DNA of 64,000 bases from Shewanella kaireitica (GCF_023284045.1 NZ_JAKIKQ010000004.1:283097-347096), one strand, 5' to 3'. Numbered from the stretch's first letter, positions 1 through 9,248 are shown. Notes: a model not told the origin generated them from the letters alone. Program-made: numbers and translations.

Positions 1-961
1 TCAGGTGGGTTCAGATGCAAACCAGACAATTTCTGTTTCACTAACAGATGTTTCAGCTAACAAAATTGGTAACAATGCAATCTCTGGTGCGGGTTCTGAA
101 TTTGGCGTCGAGGCGGCAACAGTGCTAACACAAACAACAGCTGCAGATGCGACTTTTGCAGTGAACGGTAAGACTGTTGGCGTTACAGCTCTTGACGGTG
201 CAGCGACGGTTGCTAAAAATATTAATGCTTCTGGCGCCGGTGTTACAGCCGAAGCTAGTGTAACCACCACCATTGGCGGAATGGGCGCTCTTGATGATGG
301 TACTGTTTCTATTGTCGCAGAAGACGGTAGTAAAGATAGCTATGATCTAGCAGATTACTCAGGCGATTCAGCTCGTTTGGCAGAAGACTTAGGTAAAGCT
401 GGTTACGATGTGAGCCATGATACTGACACTGGTGAGATTAGTATCACTGCGAACAACGTCAACGGTATTGAAATTGCGGGTACAACAGCGGGAACAGTTC
501 AGCTAGGTGGCCAAGCAGCAGGTGCGGCGAACGTAAGTAAGACCGCTGAGCTTAACTTATCTTCACCTGACGACTTTACTGTTACAGGTACAGCAGTTGA
601 TGAAGTACTAAATGGTGCATCTGCAACAAAAGGTAGTTCATCATTAAACGCGATTAGTGCGGTAGATATTGGTACAGCGCAAGGTGCACAAGACTCACTT
701 GCAGTTATTGATGCTGCTATCGCAGGCATAGATTCTCAACGTGCAGATTTAGGTGCGGTACAAAACCGTATGAGCTTTACCATCAACAACTTAAGCAATG
801 TTCAATCAAACGTTTCTGATGCTCGTAGCCGTATTCAAGATGTAGACTTTGCTAAAGAAACCGCTGAGCTAACTAAGCAGCAGATCTTGTCGCAAACGTC
901 TTCAGCAATGCTTGCACAGGCTAACCAATTGCCACAAGCCGCACTGTCATTATTAGGCTAG
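1..961 (+). CDS. flaA: Flagellin, C-terminal part (5' end outside window)
   Basis: Structural subunit of the flagellar filament, exported through the flagellar type III system. The reading frame is already open at base 2 and runs to TAG at 959-961, so the N-terminal D0/D1 helices lie upstream of the window. What is present matches residues from about 146 onward of the complete flagellin at 1445-2842 with only about ten amino-acid differences. It includes the variable central domain with a Flagellin_IN-like segment ([10 protein letters not shown]) and the conserved C-terminal D1/D0 helix ending in [11 protein letters not shown] hairpin terminator follows at once. The paralogue name flaA is inferred from Shewanella gene order (flaA-flaB-flaG-fliD), not from the sequence alone. 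Confidence 0.93.
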   Translation, partial: QVGSDANQTISVSLTDVSANKIGNNAISGAGSEFGVEAATVLTQTTAADATFAVNGKTVGVTALDGAATVAKNINASGAGVTAEASVTTTIGGMGALDDGTVSIVAEDGSKDSYDLADYSGDSARLAEDLGKAGYDVSHDTDTGEISITANNVNGIEIAGTTAGTVQLGGQAAGAANVSKTAELNLSSPDDFTVTGTAVDEVLNGASATKGSSSLNAISAVDIGTAQGAQDSLAVIDAAIAGIDSQRADLGAVQNRMSFTINNLSNVQSNVSDARSRIQDVDFAKETAELTKQQILSQTSSAMLAQANQLPQAALSLLG

Positions 962-1015
962 AACTAAGCAAGTAATCTTATAGATTGGTATCAGTGCCAA
1001 TTTGATTGACGATAC

Positions 1016-1050
1016 AAAAGCTTCGATAGTTATATCGAAGCTTTTGTTTT
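1016..1050 (+). terminator. Intrinsic terminator after the first flagellin
   Basis: A 12-bp perfect stem (AAAAGCTTCGAT / ATCGAAGCTTTT) with a 6-nt loop is followed by GTTTTT. It ends the first flagellin transcript and separates it from the promoter of the second. Confidence 0.88.
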
Positions 1051-1315
1051 TAACAAAAATCCAACCTCAATTCTGAACAACCTAGAAAACGTATACCCAT
1101 TTAATTGATATCCTTCTCCATTACCTCGTACCACTTTTTCATGATCGTCAAAGCTAGTTACACTTCCTAAATCAGAATCTAAAAAACGGAGGAAGATTGC
1201 TGTTAACTTATTGAGTTACATAATTTATTTGAGATTGATCGTTACAACCTTTATCTTGTATCTTACTGATTTTATTGCTTTTAAAAATTATTTTGTGAAA
1301 ATATAAAATAAATAC

Positions 1316-1342
1316 TAAAGCTTAAAAAGAACGTGCCGTTAA
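1316..1342 (+). promoter_or_regulatory. Sigma-28 (FliA) promoter of the second flagellin gene
   Basis: TAAAGCTT (1316-1323), an 11-nt spacer, then GCCGTTAA (1335-1342). The enterobacterial FliA consensus is TAAAGTTT-N11-GCCGATAA, so each box differs at one base and the spacing is exact. It lies about 100 bp upstream of the ATG at 1445, leaving a long 5' untranslated leader. The rest of the 962-1444 gap is AT-rich and shows no gene. Confidence 0.85.
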
Positions 1343-1444
1343 ATATACTGTAACCAACATGATTCGCCTGGCTTTAGAAAGACAGGCACTAATACAAGTA
1401 CTGTTAATTAGTACAGTCTAAAGCAAGGTAAGAGGGAATTAATA

Positions 1445-2842
1445 ATGGCTATCTCAGTAAATACAAACGTCACCTCAATGAAAGCGCAGAGCAACTTAAA
1501 CAGCGCAACAAGCAACCAGAAAACCTCAATGGAGCGTTTGGCATCTGGTCTACGCATTAATAGTGCAAAAGATGATGCAGCGGGCCTACAAATTTCTAAC
1601 CGTATGACTAGTCAGATCAACGGTATTGGTGTTGCAATGCGTAACGCTAACGATGGTATCTCAATCGCGCAAACCGCTGAAGGTGCAATGCAAGAGTCTA
1701 CTAACATTCTGCAGCGTATGCGTGACCTCTCATTGCAATCAGCTAACGGTTCAAACTCGACGGAAGATCGCGGCGCAATGCAAAAAGAGATCGCATCTTT
1801 GCAAACTGAGTTGACACGTATTGCTGATACGACCTCTTTCGGTGGCCAGAAGTTACTTGACGGTAGCTACGGTACGCAGAAGTTTCAGGTGGGTTCAGAA
1901 GCAAACCAGACAATTTCTGTTTCACTAACAGATGTTTCAGCTAACAAAATTGGTAACAATGCAATCTCTGGTGCGGGTTCTGAATTTGGCGTCGAGGCGG
2001 CAACAGTGCTAACACAAACAACAGCTGCTGATGCGACTTTTGCAGTAAACGGTAAGACTGTTGGCGTTACAGCTCTTGACGGTGCAGCGACGGTTGCTAA
2101 AAACATTAATGCTTCTGGCGCCGGTGTTACAGCCGAAGCTAGTGTAACCACCACCATTGGCGGAATGGGCGCTCTTGATGATGGTATTGTTTCTATTGTC
2201 GCAGAAGACGGTAGCAAAGATAGCTATGATTTAGCAGATTACTCAGGCGATTCAGCTCGTTTGGCAGAAGACTTAGGTAAAGCTGGTTACGATGTGAGCC
2301 ATGATAGTGATACAGGTGAGATTAGTATCACTGCGAACAATGTCAACGGTATTGAAATTGCGGGTACAACAGCGGGAACAGTTCAGCTAGGTGGCCAAAC
2401 AGCAGGTGCGGCGAACGTAAGTAAGACCGCTGAGCTTAACTTATCTTCACCTGACGACTTTACTGTTACAGGTACAGCGGTTGATGAAGTACTAAATGGT
2501 GCATCTGCAACAAAAGGTAGTTCATCATTAAACGCGATTAGTGCGGTAGATATTGGTACAGCGCAAGGCGCACAAGATGCACTTGCAGTTATTGATGCTG
2601 CTATCGCAGGTATTGATGGTGAGCGTGCTGACTTAGGTGCGGTACAAAACCGTATGAATTTTACCATCAACAACTTAAGCAATGTACAGTCTAACGTGTC
2701 TGATGCTCGTGGTCGTATTCAAGATGTGGATTTTGCTAAAGAGACTGCCGAGCTAACTAAGCAGCAAATTCTGTCGCAAACCTCTTCAGCGATGCTTGCA
2801 CAAGCTAACCAGTTGCCACAAGCTGCATTGTCACTACTGTAA
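1445..2842 (+). CDS. flaB: Flagellin, full length (465 aa)
   Basis: Filament subunit. The N-terminal D0/D1 domain starts [14 protein letters not shown] and continues with the usual coiled region ([25 protein letters not shown] type) to about residue 150. A central surface-exposed domain (about 150-380) contains a Flagellin_IN-like motif, and the C-terminal D1/D0 helix is about 385-465. At 465 aa it is much longer than the roughly 270-aa flagellins common in Shewanella, because of the central insert. The start is supported by GAGGG about 9 nt before the ATG. It has its own sigma-28 promoter and a strong terminator, so it is probably monocistronic. The pse genes in the same window raise the possibility that it is glycosylated, which is inference. 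Confidence 0.97.
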   Translation: MAISVNTNVTSMKAQSNLNSATSNQKTSMERLASGLRINSAKDDAAGLQISNRMTSQINGIGVAMRNANDGISIAQTAEGAMQESTNILQRMRDLSLQSANGSNSTEDRGAMQKEIASLQTELTRIADTTSFGGQKLLDGSYGTQKFQVGSEANQTISVSLTDVSANKIGNNAISGAGSEFGVEAATVLTQTTAADATFAVNGKTVGVTALDGAATVAKNINASGAGVTAEASVTTTIGGMGALDDGIVSIVAEDGSKDSYDLADYSGDSARLAEDLGKAGYDVSHDSDTGEISITANNVNGIEIAGTTAGTVQLGGQTAGAANVSKTAELNLSSPDDFTVTGTAVDEVLNGASATKGSSSLNAISAVDIGTAQGAQDALAVIDAAIAGIDGERADLGAVQNRMNFTINNLSNVQSNVSDARGRIQDVDFAKETAELTKQQILSQTSSAMLAQANQLPQAALSLL

Positions 2843-2914
2843 GCTTTAACAGCGACGAAGTAAGGTTTGGCCTTATGTTGATAAAAAGAGCTGATATCAT
2901 TTAGCTTTTTGATA

Positions 2915-2948
2915 AAAGGGAGAGCCGGTAACGGCTCTCCCTTTGTTG
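2915..2948 (+). terminator. Intrinsic terminator after flaB
   Basis: A 13-bp perfect stem, AAAGGGAGAGCCG / CGGCTCTCCCTTT, with a GTAA tetraloop and a T-rich tail. Confidence 0.9.
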
Positions 2949-3089
2949 TTTTATTTGTTAATGTCAGTTTGGGGCAAAGTATTCCTGAACATTTTGTTAA
3001 AGTTTATTGGCTTTAGCTAGAGCTTTAGCATTATTTAATCGTGATAATAACAGCACTATCAATAGATAATAAAAACAGGAGTGGTGATA

Positions 3090-3542
3090 ATGGAACTTAA
3101 TGTAACCAGCAACTCTGTTACTCCGGTAGGGATAGATACGCCAAAGGTGCAGAGCCTTAATATAAATGAAAAGTCAGAAGAGAATAATGTGTTAGCTAGT
3201 ACTGAAACCGTCAATAAACTGCAAGATGGCAGTACGGTTAATGTGCAGCAGCAATCAATAGAAGAACAAGTTAAAGAAGAGTTGCAAGAGGAGAAGGAAG
3301 CTAGAACGCCAGAGGAGATGGAGGAGGTGACTGCAAAGCTTTCAGATATGATGGCCATGTTGCGTAAAGGGCTGACATTTAAAGTTGATGATTCACTGGG
3401 TACTCAGGTGGTGAGCGTGTTAGATATTGACACTGGTGAACTCATTAGGCAGATTCCAAATGAAGAAGCGTTAGAGTTGGCAATTAAATTGCATGAGAAA
3501 ATGGCTGAGATGGATGGCCTATTGATGTCTACTGAAGTATAA
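3090..3542 (+). CDS. flaG: FlaG family flagellar protein (150 aa)
   Basis: FlaG family members sit next to fliD in polar flagellar loci and influence filament length; the mechanism is poorly defined. The N-terminal half is low-complexity, polar and acidic. The conserved FlaG core is C-terminal (about residues 88-145: LTFKVDDSLG, VVSVLDIDTGELIRQIP, then an amphipathic helix with EEALELAIKLHEKM). The frame is open from GTG 3081, but the AGGA at 3077-3080 abuts that codon and sits 9 nt before ATG 3090, so ATG 3090 is preferred. No convincing sigma-28 or sigma-54 site was found in the 247-bp gap upstream. Confidence 0.9.
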   Translation: MELNVTSNSVTPVGIDTPKVQSLNINEKSEENNVLASTETVNKLQDGSTVNVQQQSIEEQVKEELQEEKEARTPEEMEEVTAKLSDMMAMLRKGLTFKVDDSLGTQVVSVLDIDTGELIRQIPNEEALELAIKLHEKMAEMDGLLMSTEV

Positions 3543-3625
3543 GCTGGCATTTTGTGGTAAAGGTAAGTTCTGTTCATTCAGGTCTGCAGTATTGGTTTTT
3601 TTAGCATTGAAGTATTGAGGTTATT

Positions 3626-4987
3626 ATGGGTTTAACATCCGTTGGTATCGGTTCTGGAATGGACATTAATGGCATTGTATCTGCGCTAGTACAAGCAGAA
3701 AGTGCCCCAAAAGTAGCTAAGTTCGATGCTGATGAAGGTAGACTCAATACTCAAATATCAGCAATGGGGGCGCTAAAGAGCGCGTTAACAGATTTTCAAG
3801 ATAGCCTTGAAAAGCTAACCGAATCAGACACATTTATAGCCAATAAAGTTAAAACATCAAATAGTGATTATGTTAGTGCCACAGCTGATGAAAAAGCAGT
3901 TCCTGGTAGTTACAGGATTGAGGTTGAACAGTTAGCAGTGAGTCAAAAACTTGGCTCTGTTCCTGTCGCAGATGCTGCAGATCCCATTGGCGAGGGATCA
4001 TTAACCTTCGGGGTAGATGGTGACGACTTTACCGTTGCGGTAGAGGCTGGAGATTCGCTTGAAACCGTGATGCAAAAAATTAATGATGCGGAAGATAATG
4101 TTGGCGTCACGGCAACCATTATCAATGGTGATAATGGTCCGCAATTAGTTATGACGTCAGATAAAACGGGTACGGACAAACAGATCACTGTCACTGCTAC
4201 AGATACTGATGGTGGCACCGGATTGACGGATACATTTACCATGACCGAGTTAAGCGCGGCGAAAGATGCGGTGCTTTATGTGGACGGGTTAAAAGTAACT
4301 TCTAGCAGTAATGACGTTGAAAACGTAATCACAGGCGTGAGCTTATCGCTATCAGATGCAGATATTAATAAAACAACGACAGTCACAGTATCAGCAGATA
4401 CAGCTAGCGTTAAATCTCATATTGAAGGTTTTGTAGAGTCATACAATACGCTAATGGGCACAATATCAGATATGTCTGGTTATGACCCTGAAACTAAGAA
4501 AGCAGGAATACTTCAAGGTGACTCAATGGTCCGAAGTATTCAAAGCCAGCTTAGAGGAGTGCTTTCCACAAGTTTTGATACTGATGATGGTGTAACCATG
4601 TTGGCTAATATTGGTGTGAAGACTACGCAGCTAGGCACGTTGGAGATAGATAGTTCTATTTTAGAAAAGGCTCTTGAGTCCGATATGCCTGAGATCAGAG
4701 ATATGTTTAGCACCGAAGATACGGGGCTGGCTGCTCGACTTGACGGCTTAATTGAAACTTATGTGCAGTCGGGCGGTACGATCGATAGCCGTGATGACAC
4801 CTTAAATAATCAGATCTCTCGTATAACCGATAGTCGAGAGGCACTCGCCATGAAAATGTCCTCTTACGAAGCAAGGCTGTTAAAACAGTTCAATGCTATG
4901 GATTTGATCGTTGCAAATTTGAGTTCACAATCTGCAGATTTGACCAATCGTCTTGCCTCATTACCTGGAGTTGTTCCTAAAAATTAA
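3626..4987 (+). CDS. fliD: Flagellar filament cap protein FliD (453 aa)
   Basis: FliD (HAP2) forms the cap at the filament tip under which flagellin subunits fold. The N-terminal FliD_N signature is clear (GIGSGMDINGIVSALVQAE, about residues 7-25), as is a C-terminal FliD_C region with a long helical tail (about 250-445, ending in an ARLLKQFNAMDLIVANL-type helix). The length is normal for the family. GAGG lies 6 nt before the ATG. It stands between flaG and the chaperone genes, the order seen in polar flagellar loci of Vibrio and Shewanella. Confidence 0.96.
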   Translation: MGLTSVGIGSGMDINGIVSALVQAESAPKVAKFDADEGRLNTQISAMGALKSALTDFQDSLEKLTESDTFIANKVKTSNSDYVSATADEKAVPGSYRIEVEQLAVSQKLGSVPVADAADPIGEGSLTFGVDGDDFTVAVEAGDSLETVMQKINDAEDNVGVTATIINGDNGPQLVMTSDKTGTDKQITVTATDTDGGTGLTDTFTMTELSAAKDAVLYVDGLKVTSSSNDVENVITGVSLSLSDADINKTTTVTVSADTASVKSHIEGFVESYNTLMGTISDMSGYDPETKKAGILQGDSMVRSIQSQLRGVLSTSFDTDDGVTMLANIGVKTTQLGTLEIDSSILEKALESDMPEIRDMFSTEDTGLAARLDGLIETYVQSGGTIDSRDDTLNNQISRITDSREALAMKMSSYEARLLKQFNAMDLIVANLSSQSADLTNRLASLPGVVPKN

Positions 4988-5157
4988 TCGCGTGCTAGTC
5001 GTTATTAATTGAGCTAATAGTTGCGGTTTTTAAGCCGTTAAAACATGGTTCAGTGAAGTCATTGCGATGGAAACAGGTTATAAAGTCGTTTAAGGCTGTT
5101 CCAACCGATTTTTAAACCTGTCTAATATTATGCTAGAAACTTTTAAAGTGAATACCG

Positions 5158-5511
5158 ATGAAGACAACACTTACCATAACAGCTGAGGTCATAGAGCAAC
5201 TCGCTACAGTTGACTCTGTAATGACAGATTTGCTCGATAAGCTAGAAAAAATTCAATTTGAAAATGACGAAACTGACACTCTGGTATCTAAATTGCAGGA
5301 TGTGATTAGTGCGCGTCAAATTTTGATTGGTCAGCTAGTGACCGATAGTCAATTTGAAGATCGAATCTACCTGCAAGCGCAGGCAGATAAGACAACAGAA
5401 TTTGAACATCGAGCCAAAAAAGTATTAGCTGATCGCGAAGCCTTATTACGCGGAATGCGCAAAGGTAAACGCCAAACTAATTTATATAAAACAATAGATT
5501 CAAATAGGTAG
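5158..5511 (+). CDS. FliT/FlaI-like flagellar chaperone (117 aa)
   Basis: A small, charged, almost entirely helical protein between fliD and fliS. In Vibrio and Shewanella this slot holds FlaI, a FliT-like protein, and FliT is the export chaperone of FliD. Sequence similarity to enterobacterial FliT is too weak to judge by eye, so the call rests on size, helicity and position. The basic C-terminus (RKGKRQTNLYK) is notable. The Shine-Dalgarno is poor (AAAGTG). The stop lies 6 nt before fliS, suggesting co-translation. Confidence 0.7.
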   Translation: MKTTLTITAEVIEQLATVDSVMTDLLDKLEKIQFENDETDTLVSKLQDVISARQILIGQLVTDSQFEDRIYLQAQADKTTEFEHRAKKVLADREALLRGMRKGKRQTNLYKTIDSNR

Positions 5512-5517
5512 GTATTT

Positions 5518-5919
5518 ATGAGAGGTTCGCTTCAATCATATCGTAAAGTTTCTCTTGATAGCAGCATTGCTGTTGCATCACCCCATAAAGTGATTCAAAT
5601 GATGTTCTCTGGTGCCTTGGAGCGTTTAGCACAAGGGCGTTATGCCATTGAACAGAATAACCTAGAGCTTAAAGGTGTGAGTTTAGGCAAAGCTGTTAGC
5701 ATTGTTGCTGGACTCAATAGCAGTCTTAACATGGATGCAGAAGGAGACGTTGCGAGTAATTTGAGTTCACTGTATGACTTTATGCTGCAAAAAATCTCTG
5801 ATGCAAATATTAATAATGATGTTCAAGCAATTGATGACGCAACGGATATTTTGCGCGTCATCAAAGAAGCTTGGGATGCAATCCCAACTGAACTTCATGA
5901 GCTATCGTCTGAAAGCTAA
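5518..5919 (+). CDS. fliS: Flagellar export chaperone FliS (133 aa)
   Basis: FliS binds the C-terminus of newly made flagellin in the cytoplasm and keeps it unfolded for export. The N-terminal conserved start (SYRKVSLDSSIAVASPHKVIQMMFSGALERL) and the four-helix pattern with the LYDFMLQKI motif are clear. The length is typical. AGGTAGG precedes the ATG, and a hairpin terminator follows at 5948. Confidence 0.94.
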   Translation: MRGSLQSYRKVSLDSSIAVASPHKVIQMMFSGALERLAQGRYAIEQNNLELKGVSLGKAVSIVAGLNSSLNMDAEGDVASNLSSLYDFMLQKISDANINNDVQAIDDATDILRVIKEAWDAIPTELHELSSES

Positions 5920-5947
5920 TAAGAGCGCCTCTATTTAAAGAGGCTAG

Positions 5948-5974
5948 AAAAGGAGTGTAAACGCACTCCTTTTT
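5948..5974 (+). terminator. Intrinsic terminator after fliS
   Basis: A 10-bp stem, AAAAGGAGTG / CACTCCTTTT, with a 6-nt loop and a T run. It ends the flaG-fliD-fliT-fliS unit before the regulatory gene flrA. Confidence 0.85.
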
Positions 5975-6059
5975 GGCACATGTCAAAAACTTGTCATTAT
6001 AAAATTTATGGTTGATGAGTTTTTAAGCAAAAACGTTTCGGTTTCTCATAATATTCATC

Positions 6060-6086
6060 CTAGGCTTGCTAATGGCGAGCCGATAA
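6060..6086 (+). promoter_or_regulatory. Possible sigma-28-like promoter upstream of flrA
   Basis: GCCGATAA (6079-6086) is an exact match to the FliA -10 box. At the correct 11-nt distance upstream is CTAGGCTT (6060-6067), which matches only 4 of 8 positions of TAAAGTTT. It lies about 120 bp before the flrA start. Master regulators are normally sigma-70 dependent, so this is tentative. Confidence 0.3.
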
Positions 6087-6207
6087 TACACTATTCAATC
6101 TGGTAGTGAATTTGATAAGATTTCTTTGAGAGAAGCTACTGGCTTGAAATAAGCAACCAACACTAATAATTAATGCGCTGATACATATAAGCCTAACGGC
6201 CTTCGGA

Positions 6208-7641
6208 ATGATGCAAACAGATCAACGAATTCTACTTGTCGGTAACCAGTCAGAGCGAATTAATCGCTTGTCTTGTGTATTTGAATTTTTAGGTGAGCAA
6301 GTCGAGTTGATCGGTTTCGATAAACTTGAGTTGCATACTAAACAAACGCGCTTTCGTGCGATTGTTTTACCTGCTGAAAATCAATCTAAAGAACTTATCC
6401 AGTCTTTGGCTGGAGCGCTTCCATGGCAGCCATTTTTGCTGTTAGGAGAAGTTGCAGACGTTAAAGCGTCTAATATTCTTGGCTGTATCGAAGAACCACT
6501 TAATTATCCGCAGCTCACTGAACTGCTTCACTTCTGCCAAGTCTATGGCCAAGTGAAGCGAGCTGATGTGCCTACTAGTGCCAATCAAACAAAACTGTTT
6601 CGCAGTCTTGTAGGCCGCAGTGAGGGGGTAGCCAACGTACGTCACCTCATTAGCCAGGTTGCCAGCTCCGATGCCACAGTATTAGTACTGGGTCAGTCTG
6701 GTACTGGTAAAGAGGTGGTTGCGCGTAATATCCACTATATTTCAGAACGTCGTGACGGCCCGTTTATTCCGGTTAACTGTGGTGCTATTCCGCCTGAGTT
6801 ACTTGAGAGTGAGCTGTTCGGCCATGAAAAAGGCTCTTTCACTGGCGCGATTAGTGCCCGTAAAGGTCGCTTCGAGCTCGCAGAAAAAGGTACCCTGTTT
6901 TTAGACGAAATAGGGGATATGCCACTGCAAATGCAAGTCAAGCTGTTGCGGGTGTTACAAGAGCGTATGTTTGAACGTGTTGGTGGTAGTAAGTCTATTG
7001 CTGCAGACGTTCGCGTGGTTGCAGCGACCCATCGTAACCTTGAAAACATGATCGAAGAGGGCGAATTTAGAGAAGACCTCTACTACCGACTAAACGTATT
7101 CCCAATTGAAATGCCTGCTTTGTGTGAACGCAAAGAAGATATTCCACTGCTGCTGCAAGAACTTGTTAGCCGTGTCTATAACGAAGGCCGTGGACGTGTT
7201 CGCTTTACTCAAAGAGCGATAGAGTCACTTAAAGAGCATGCTTGGTCTGGTAATGTTCGAGAGTTATCCAATCTAGTCGAACGCTTAACCATACTATATC
7301 CTGGTGGATTGGTAGACGTTAATGATTTACCGATTAAATATCGTCATATTGATGTACCTGAATATTGCGTTGAGATCAGTGAAGAGCAATTAGAGCGTGA
7401 TGCACTAGCTTCTATCTTTAATGATGAAGAACCGATTGATATCCCTGAGTCTCGCTTCCCGAGTGAACTACCACCTGAAGGTGTAAACCTTAAAGATCTG
7501 CTAGCAGAACTTGAGATTGATATGATCAGGCAAGCATTGGATCAACAAGACAATGTTGTTGCCCGCGCCGCTGAAATGCTCGGTATACGCCGTACAACCC
7601 TAGTAGAAAAAATGCGTAAATATGGCTTAGGCAAAGACTAG
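6208..7641 (+). CDS. flrA: Sigma-54 dependent flagellar master regulator FlrA (477 aa)
   Basis: FlrA (FleQ in Pseudomonas) sits at the top of polar flagellar hierarchies and activates sigma-54 promoters of the early flagellar genes. The N-terminal FleQ-type receiver-like domain (1-115) lacks a phosphorylatable Asp at the usual place (FRAIVLPAE). The AAA+ domain (about 135-370) has a Walker A motif (GQSGTGKE), the sigma-54 contact loop as GSFTGA, and a Walker B motif (GTLFLDEIGDM). A C-terminal Fis-type helix-turn-helix is at about 435-472. Two ATGs stand in tandem at 6208 and 6211. A strong terminator follows, so flrA is a single-gene unit. Confidence 0.96.
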   Translation: MMQTDQRILLVGNQSERINRLSCVFEFLGEQVELIGFDKLELHTKQTRFRAIVLPAENQSKELIQSLAGALPWQPFLLLGEVADVKASNILGCIEEPLNYPQLTELLHFCQVYGQVKRADVPTSANQTKLFRSLVGRSEGVANVRHLISQVASSDATVLVLGQSGTGKEVVARNIHYISERRDGPFIPVNCGAIPPELLESELFGHEKGSFTGAISARKGRFELAEKGTLFLDEIGDMPLQMQVKLLRVLQERMFERVGGSKSIAADVRVVAATHRNLENMIEEGEFREDLYYRLNVFPIEMPALCERKEDIPLLLQELVSRVYNEGRGRVRFTQRAIESLKEHAWSGNVRELSNLVERLTILYPGGLVDVNDLPIKYRHIDVPEYCVEISEEQLERDALASIFNDEEPIDIPESRFPSELPPEGVNLKDLLAELEIDMIRQALDQQDNVVARAAEMLGIRRTTLVEKMRKYGLGKD

Positions 7642-7666
7642 CCTTCCACTCATGCTTTCTGTAGAA

Positions 7667-7697
7667 AAAATGCGACGCTTCTGGTGTCGCATTTTTT
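7667..7697 (+). terminator. Intrinsic terminator after flrA
   Basis: A 10-bp stem, AAAATGCGAC / GTCGCATTTT, with a 9-nt loop, followed by TTT. Confidence 0.88.
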
Positions 7698-7749
7698 TGC
7701 GCTAATTTTGTGTAGTTCTTAAGGAACGTAGGTATTAAGCGCTAGGCAT

Positions 7750-7771
7750 TAGCAAAGACGGTAAAGTCTTA
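7750..7771 (+). repeat. Short dispersed palindromic repeat (family 2)
   Basis: A 22-bp sequence with the core AAGACGGTAAAGTCTT (inverted ends AAGAC/GTCTT). The same 22 bp occur inverted at 46722-46743. At both places a family-1 repeat (core CGGCATAAATGCCG) lies nearby in the same relative order, so the two appear to be parts of one composite mobile or recombining spacer. Confidence 0.75.
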
Positions 7772-7834
7772 GACGCACGGCCTACAGCCATACGGAACGC
7801 TTCGCTTAACGTAAAAACGAGAAAAGAGCAATCT

Positions 7835-7996
7835 GACGGCATAAATGCCGACCTACAAAAGATAGCAGCGTCATAACTTTATGGCCTGTAGGTTGGGCTT
7901 TAGCCCATCAATGATTACAATCGACCAGCAATCTGACGGCATAAATACCGACCTACAAAACAAGTACCTAACCTGACGGCATAAATGCCGACCTAC
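7835..7996 (+). repeat. Cluster of three REP-like palindromic repeats (family 1)
   Basis: Three copies of a 22-bp unit with the palindromic core CGGCATAAATGCCG stand in the same orientation at 7835-7856, 7935-7956 (one mismatch, ATACCG) and 7975-7996. Between the first two is another small inverted repeat, GGGCTTTAGCCC, near 7893. Further copies lie at 10742 and 46676 in the opposite orientation. The cluster fills most of the 524-bp flrA-flrB gap, which has no gene. Confidence 0.85.
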
Positions 7997-8111
7997 TTCA
8001 AGAGAAGGTGCTAGCCGCTGGTGTGTGAAAGTGTTTTACTGCTTTTAATTTTGCTAGTAGCGAAACGTTCTTGCCATGGCGCAGCCATGATCTAGAATTG
8101 ATGCTACATTG

Positions 8112-8128
8112 TGGCATAAAACCTGCTT
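8112..8128 (+). promoter_or_regulatory. Sigma-54 promoter of flrBC
   Basis: TGGCAT-N5-CTGCTT, with GG at 8113-8114 and GC at 8125-8126, the exact 12-nt -24/-12 spacing. It lies about 40 bp before the flrB start. In Vibrio the flrBC operon is a FlrA-activated sigma-54 unit, which agrees. Confidence 0.8.
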
Positions 8129-8165
8129 TAACCCTGTCAAATATCGTTTTTTTGACGGAGCCACT

Positions 8166-9245
8166 ATGTCGGCAATGCCACAACCACAGCTTGATGCTCT
8201 CAGTGTGAATCGCCCACAACTGGTCGATGTTCAGCAAGCCGCGAATATGTCCAATCGCATGGAGCATATTCTGCAGGCGATGCCGTCAGGCGTAGTGATC
8301 ATTAATGGCGACGGAATTGTGACAGACGCAAACCCGGTTGCAATTGAGCTACTTGGTGGGCCGTTAGAGGGGCTGCGCTGGTTTAAAGTGATCAATCAAG
8401 CTTTCTCTCCGAAAGATGATGATGGTCATGAAGTGTCACTGCGTAATGGTCGACGGGTCAAACTTGCTATAACGCCACTAACGCCTGAGCCAGGTCAGCT
8501 GATTGTATTAACCGATCTGACAGAGACCCGTTTACTACAAAAGAATTTGTCTCATCTGCAACGGTTGTCAGCATTAGGAAAAATGGTGGCAACACTCGCT
8601 CACCAAGTTCGTACGCCTCTTAGTGCTGCATTGTTGTATGCATCAAATCTCGCCAGCCCGAAGATTTCAGATAGCGCCAGACAGCGCTTTCAAGGGAAGT
8701 TAGTTGATAGGCTTAATGAACTCGAACACCAAGTTAATGACATGCTATTGATGGCTAAAGGCCGTCAACAAGAGTTAGATGTGGTGGTTAATATCGAAGA
8801 TGTTATTGATAGCGTGCTGAATAATTGCCAGCCAATAGCGGCTCAGAAAGGCTGTCAGCTCGAATTTATTAATCATGCCACTCAGTGTATACGTGCCAAT
8901 GATTCTGCATTGAGTTCGGCAATTAATAATCTAGTGGTCAACAGTATTGAGGCTGGCGCAACAAAAATTAATATTAAGACCTATGATACTGAAACGGCAT
9001 TGCATGTTGATGTTATTGATAACGGAAAAGGCTTAGATAGCGATATGCAGCAACAGGTGCTCGAACCTTTCTTTACCACTAAAGCGCAGGGGACCGGGCT
9101 TGGATTAGCTGTTGTGCAGTCAGTCGTCAATAACCATGGTGGCATGATGCAGTTTAGTTGCCATGTCGGTGAAGGTTGCACCGCCGCGCTTAAATTTCCA
9201 CTGGCGAAACCACAAGTTGCCACTGACACCGTCGTTGGAGCATAG
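8166..9245 (+). CDS. flrB: Flagellar sensor histidine kinase FlrB (359 aa)
   Basis: Cytoplasmic histidine kinase that phosphorylates FlrC. A PAS-like N-terminal sensor region (about 30-115) is followed by a HisKA region with the phospho-acceptor His in TLAHQVRTPLSAALLYA, then a HATPase domain with an N box (NLVVNSIEAGA), G1 (DNGKGLD) and G2 (GTGLGLAVV). There is no membrane segment. The frame is open from ATG 8109, but that region overlaps the sigma-54 promoter. ATG 8166, 5 nt after GGAG, is the better start. flrC begins 3 nt downstream. Confidence 0.93.
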   Translation: MSAMPQPQLDALSVNRPQLVDVQQAANMSNRMEHILQAMPSGVVIINGDGIVTDANPVAIELLGGPLEGLRWFKVINQAFSPKDDDGHEVSLRNGRRVKLAITPLTPEPGQLIVLTDLTETRLLQKNLSHLQRLSALGKMVATLAHQVRTPLSAALLYASNLASPKISDSARQRFQGKLVDRLNELEHQVNDMLLMAKGRQQELDVVVNIEDVIDSVLNNCQPIAAQKGCQLEFINHATQCIRANDSALSSAINNLVVNSIEAGATKINIKTYDTETALHVDVIDNGKGLDSDMQQQVLEPFFTTKAQGTGLGLAVVQSVVNNHGGMMQFSCHVGEGCTAALKFPLAKPQVATDTVVGA

Positions 9246-9248
9246 AGA

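Noticed and set aside
1885..2682. Long minus-strand open frames opposite the flagellin genes
   Set aside because: They recur identically opposite both flagellins and follow from their Ala/Thr/Ser/Val codon use; no ribosome binding site or family likeness.
3008..3045. Sigma-54-like TGGCTT...GC sequence before flaG
   Set aside because: GG and GC are 13 nt apart instead of 12, and the -12 box does not match.
7998..8267. 89-codon minus-strand frame before flrB
   Set aside because: It covers the sigma-54 promoter and start of flrB and shows no recognisable protein features.
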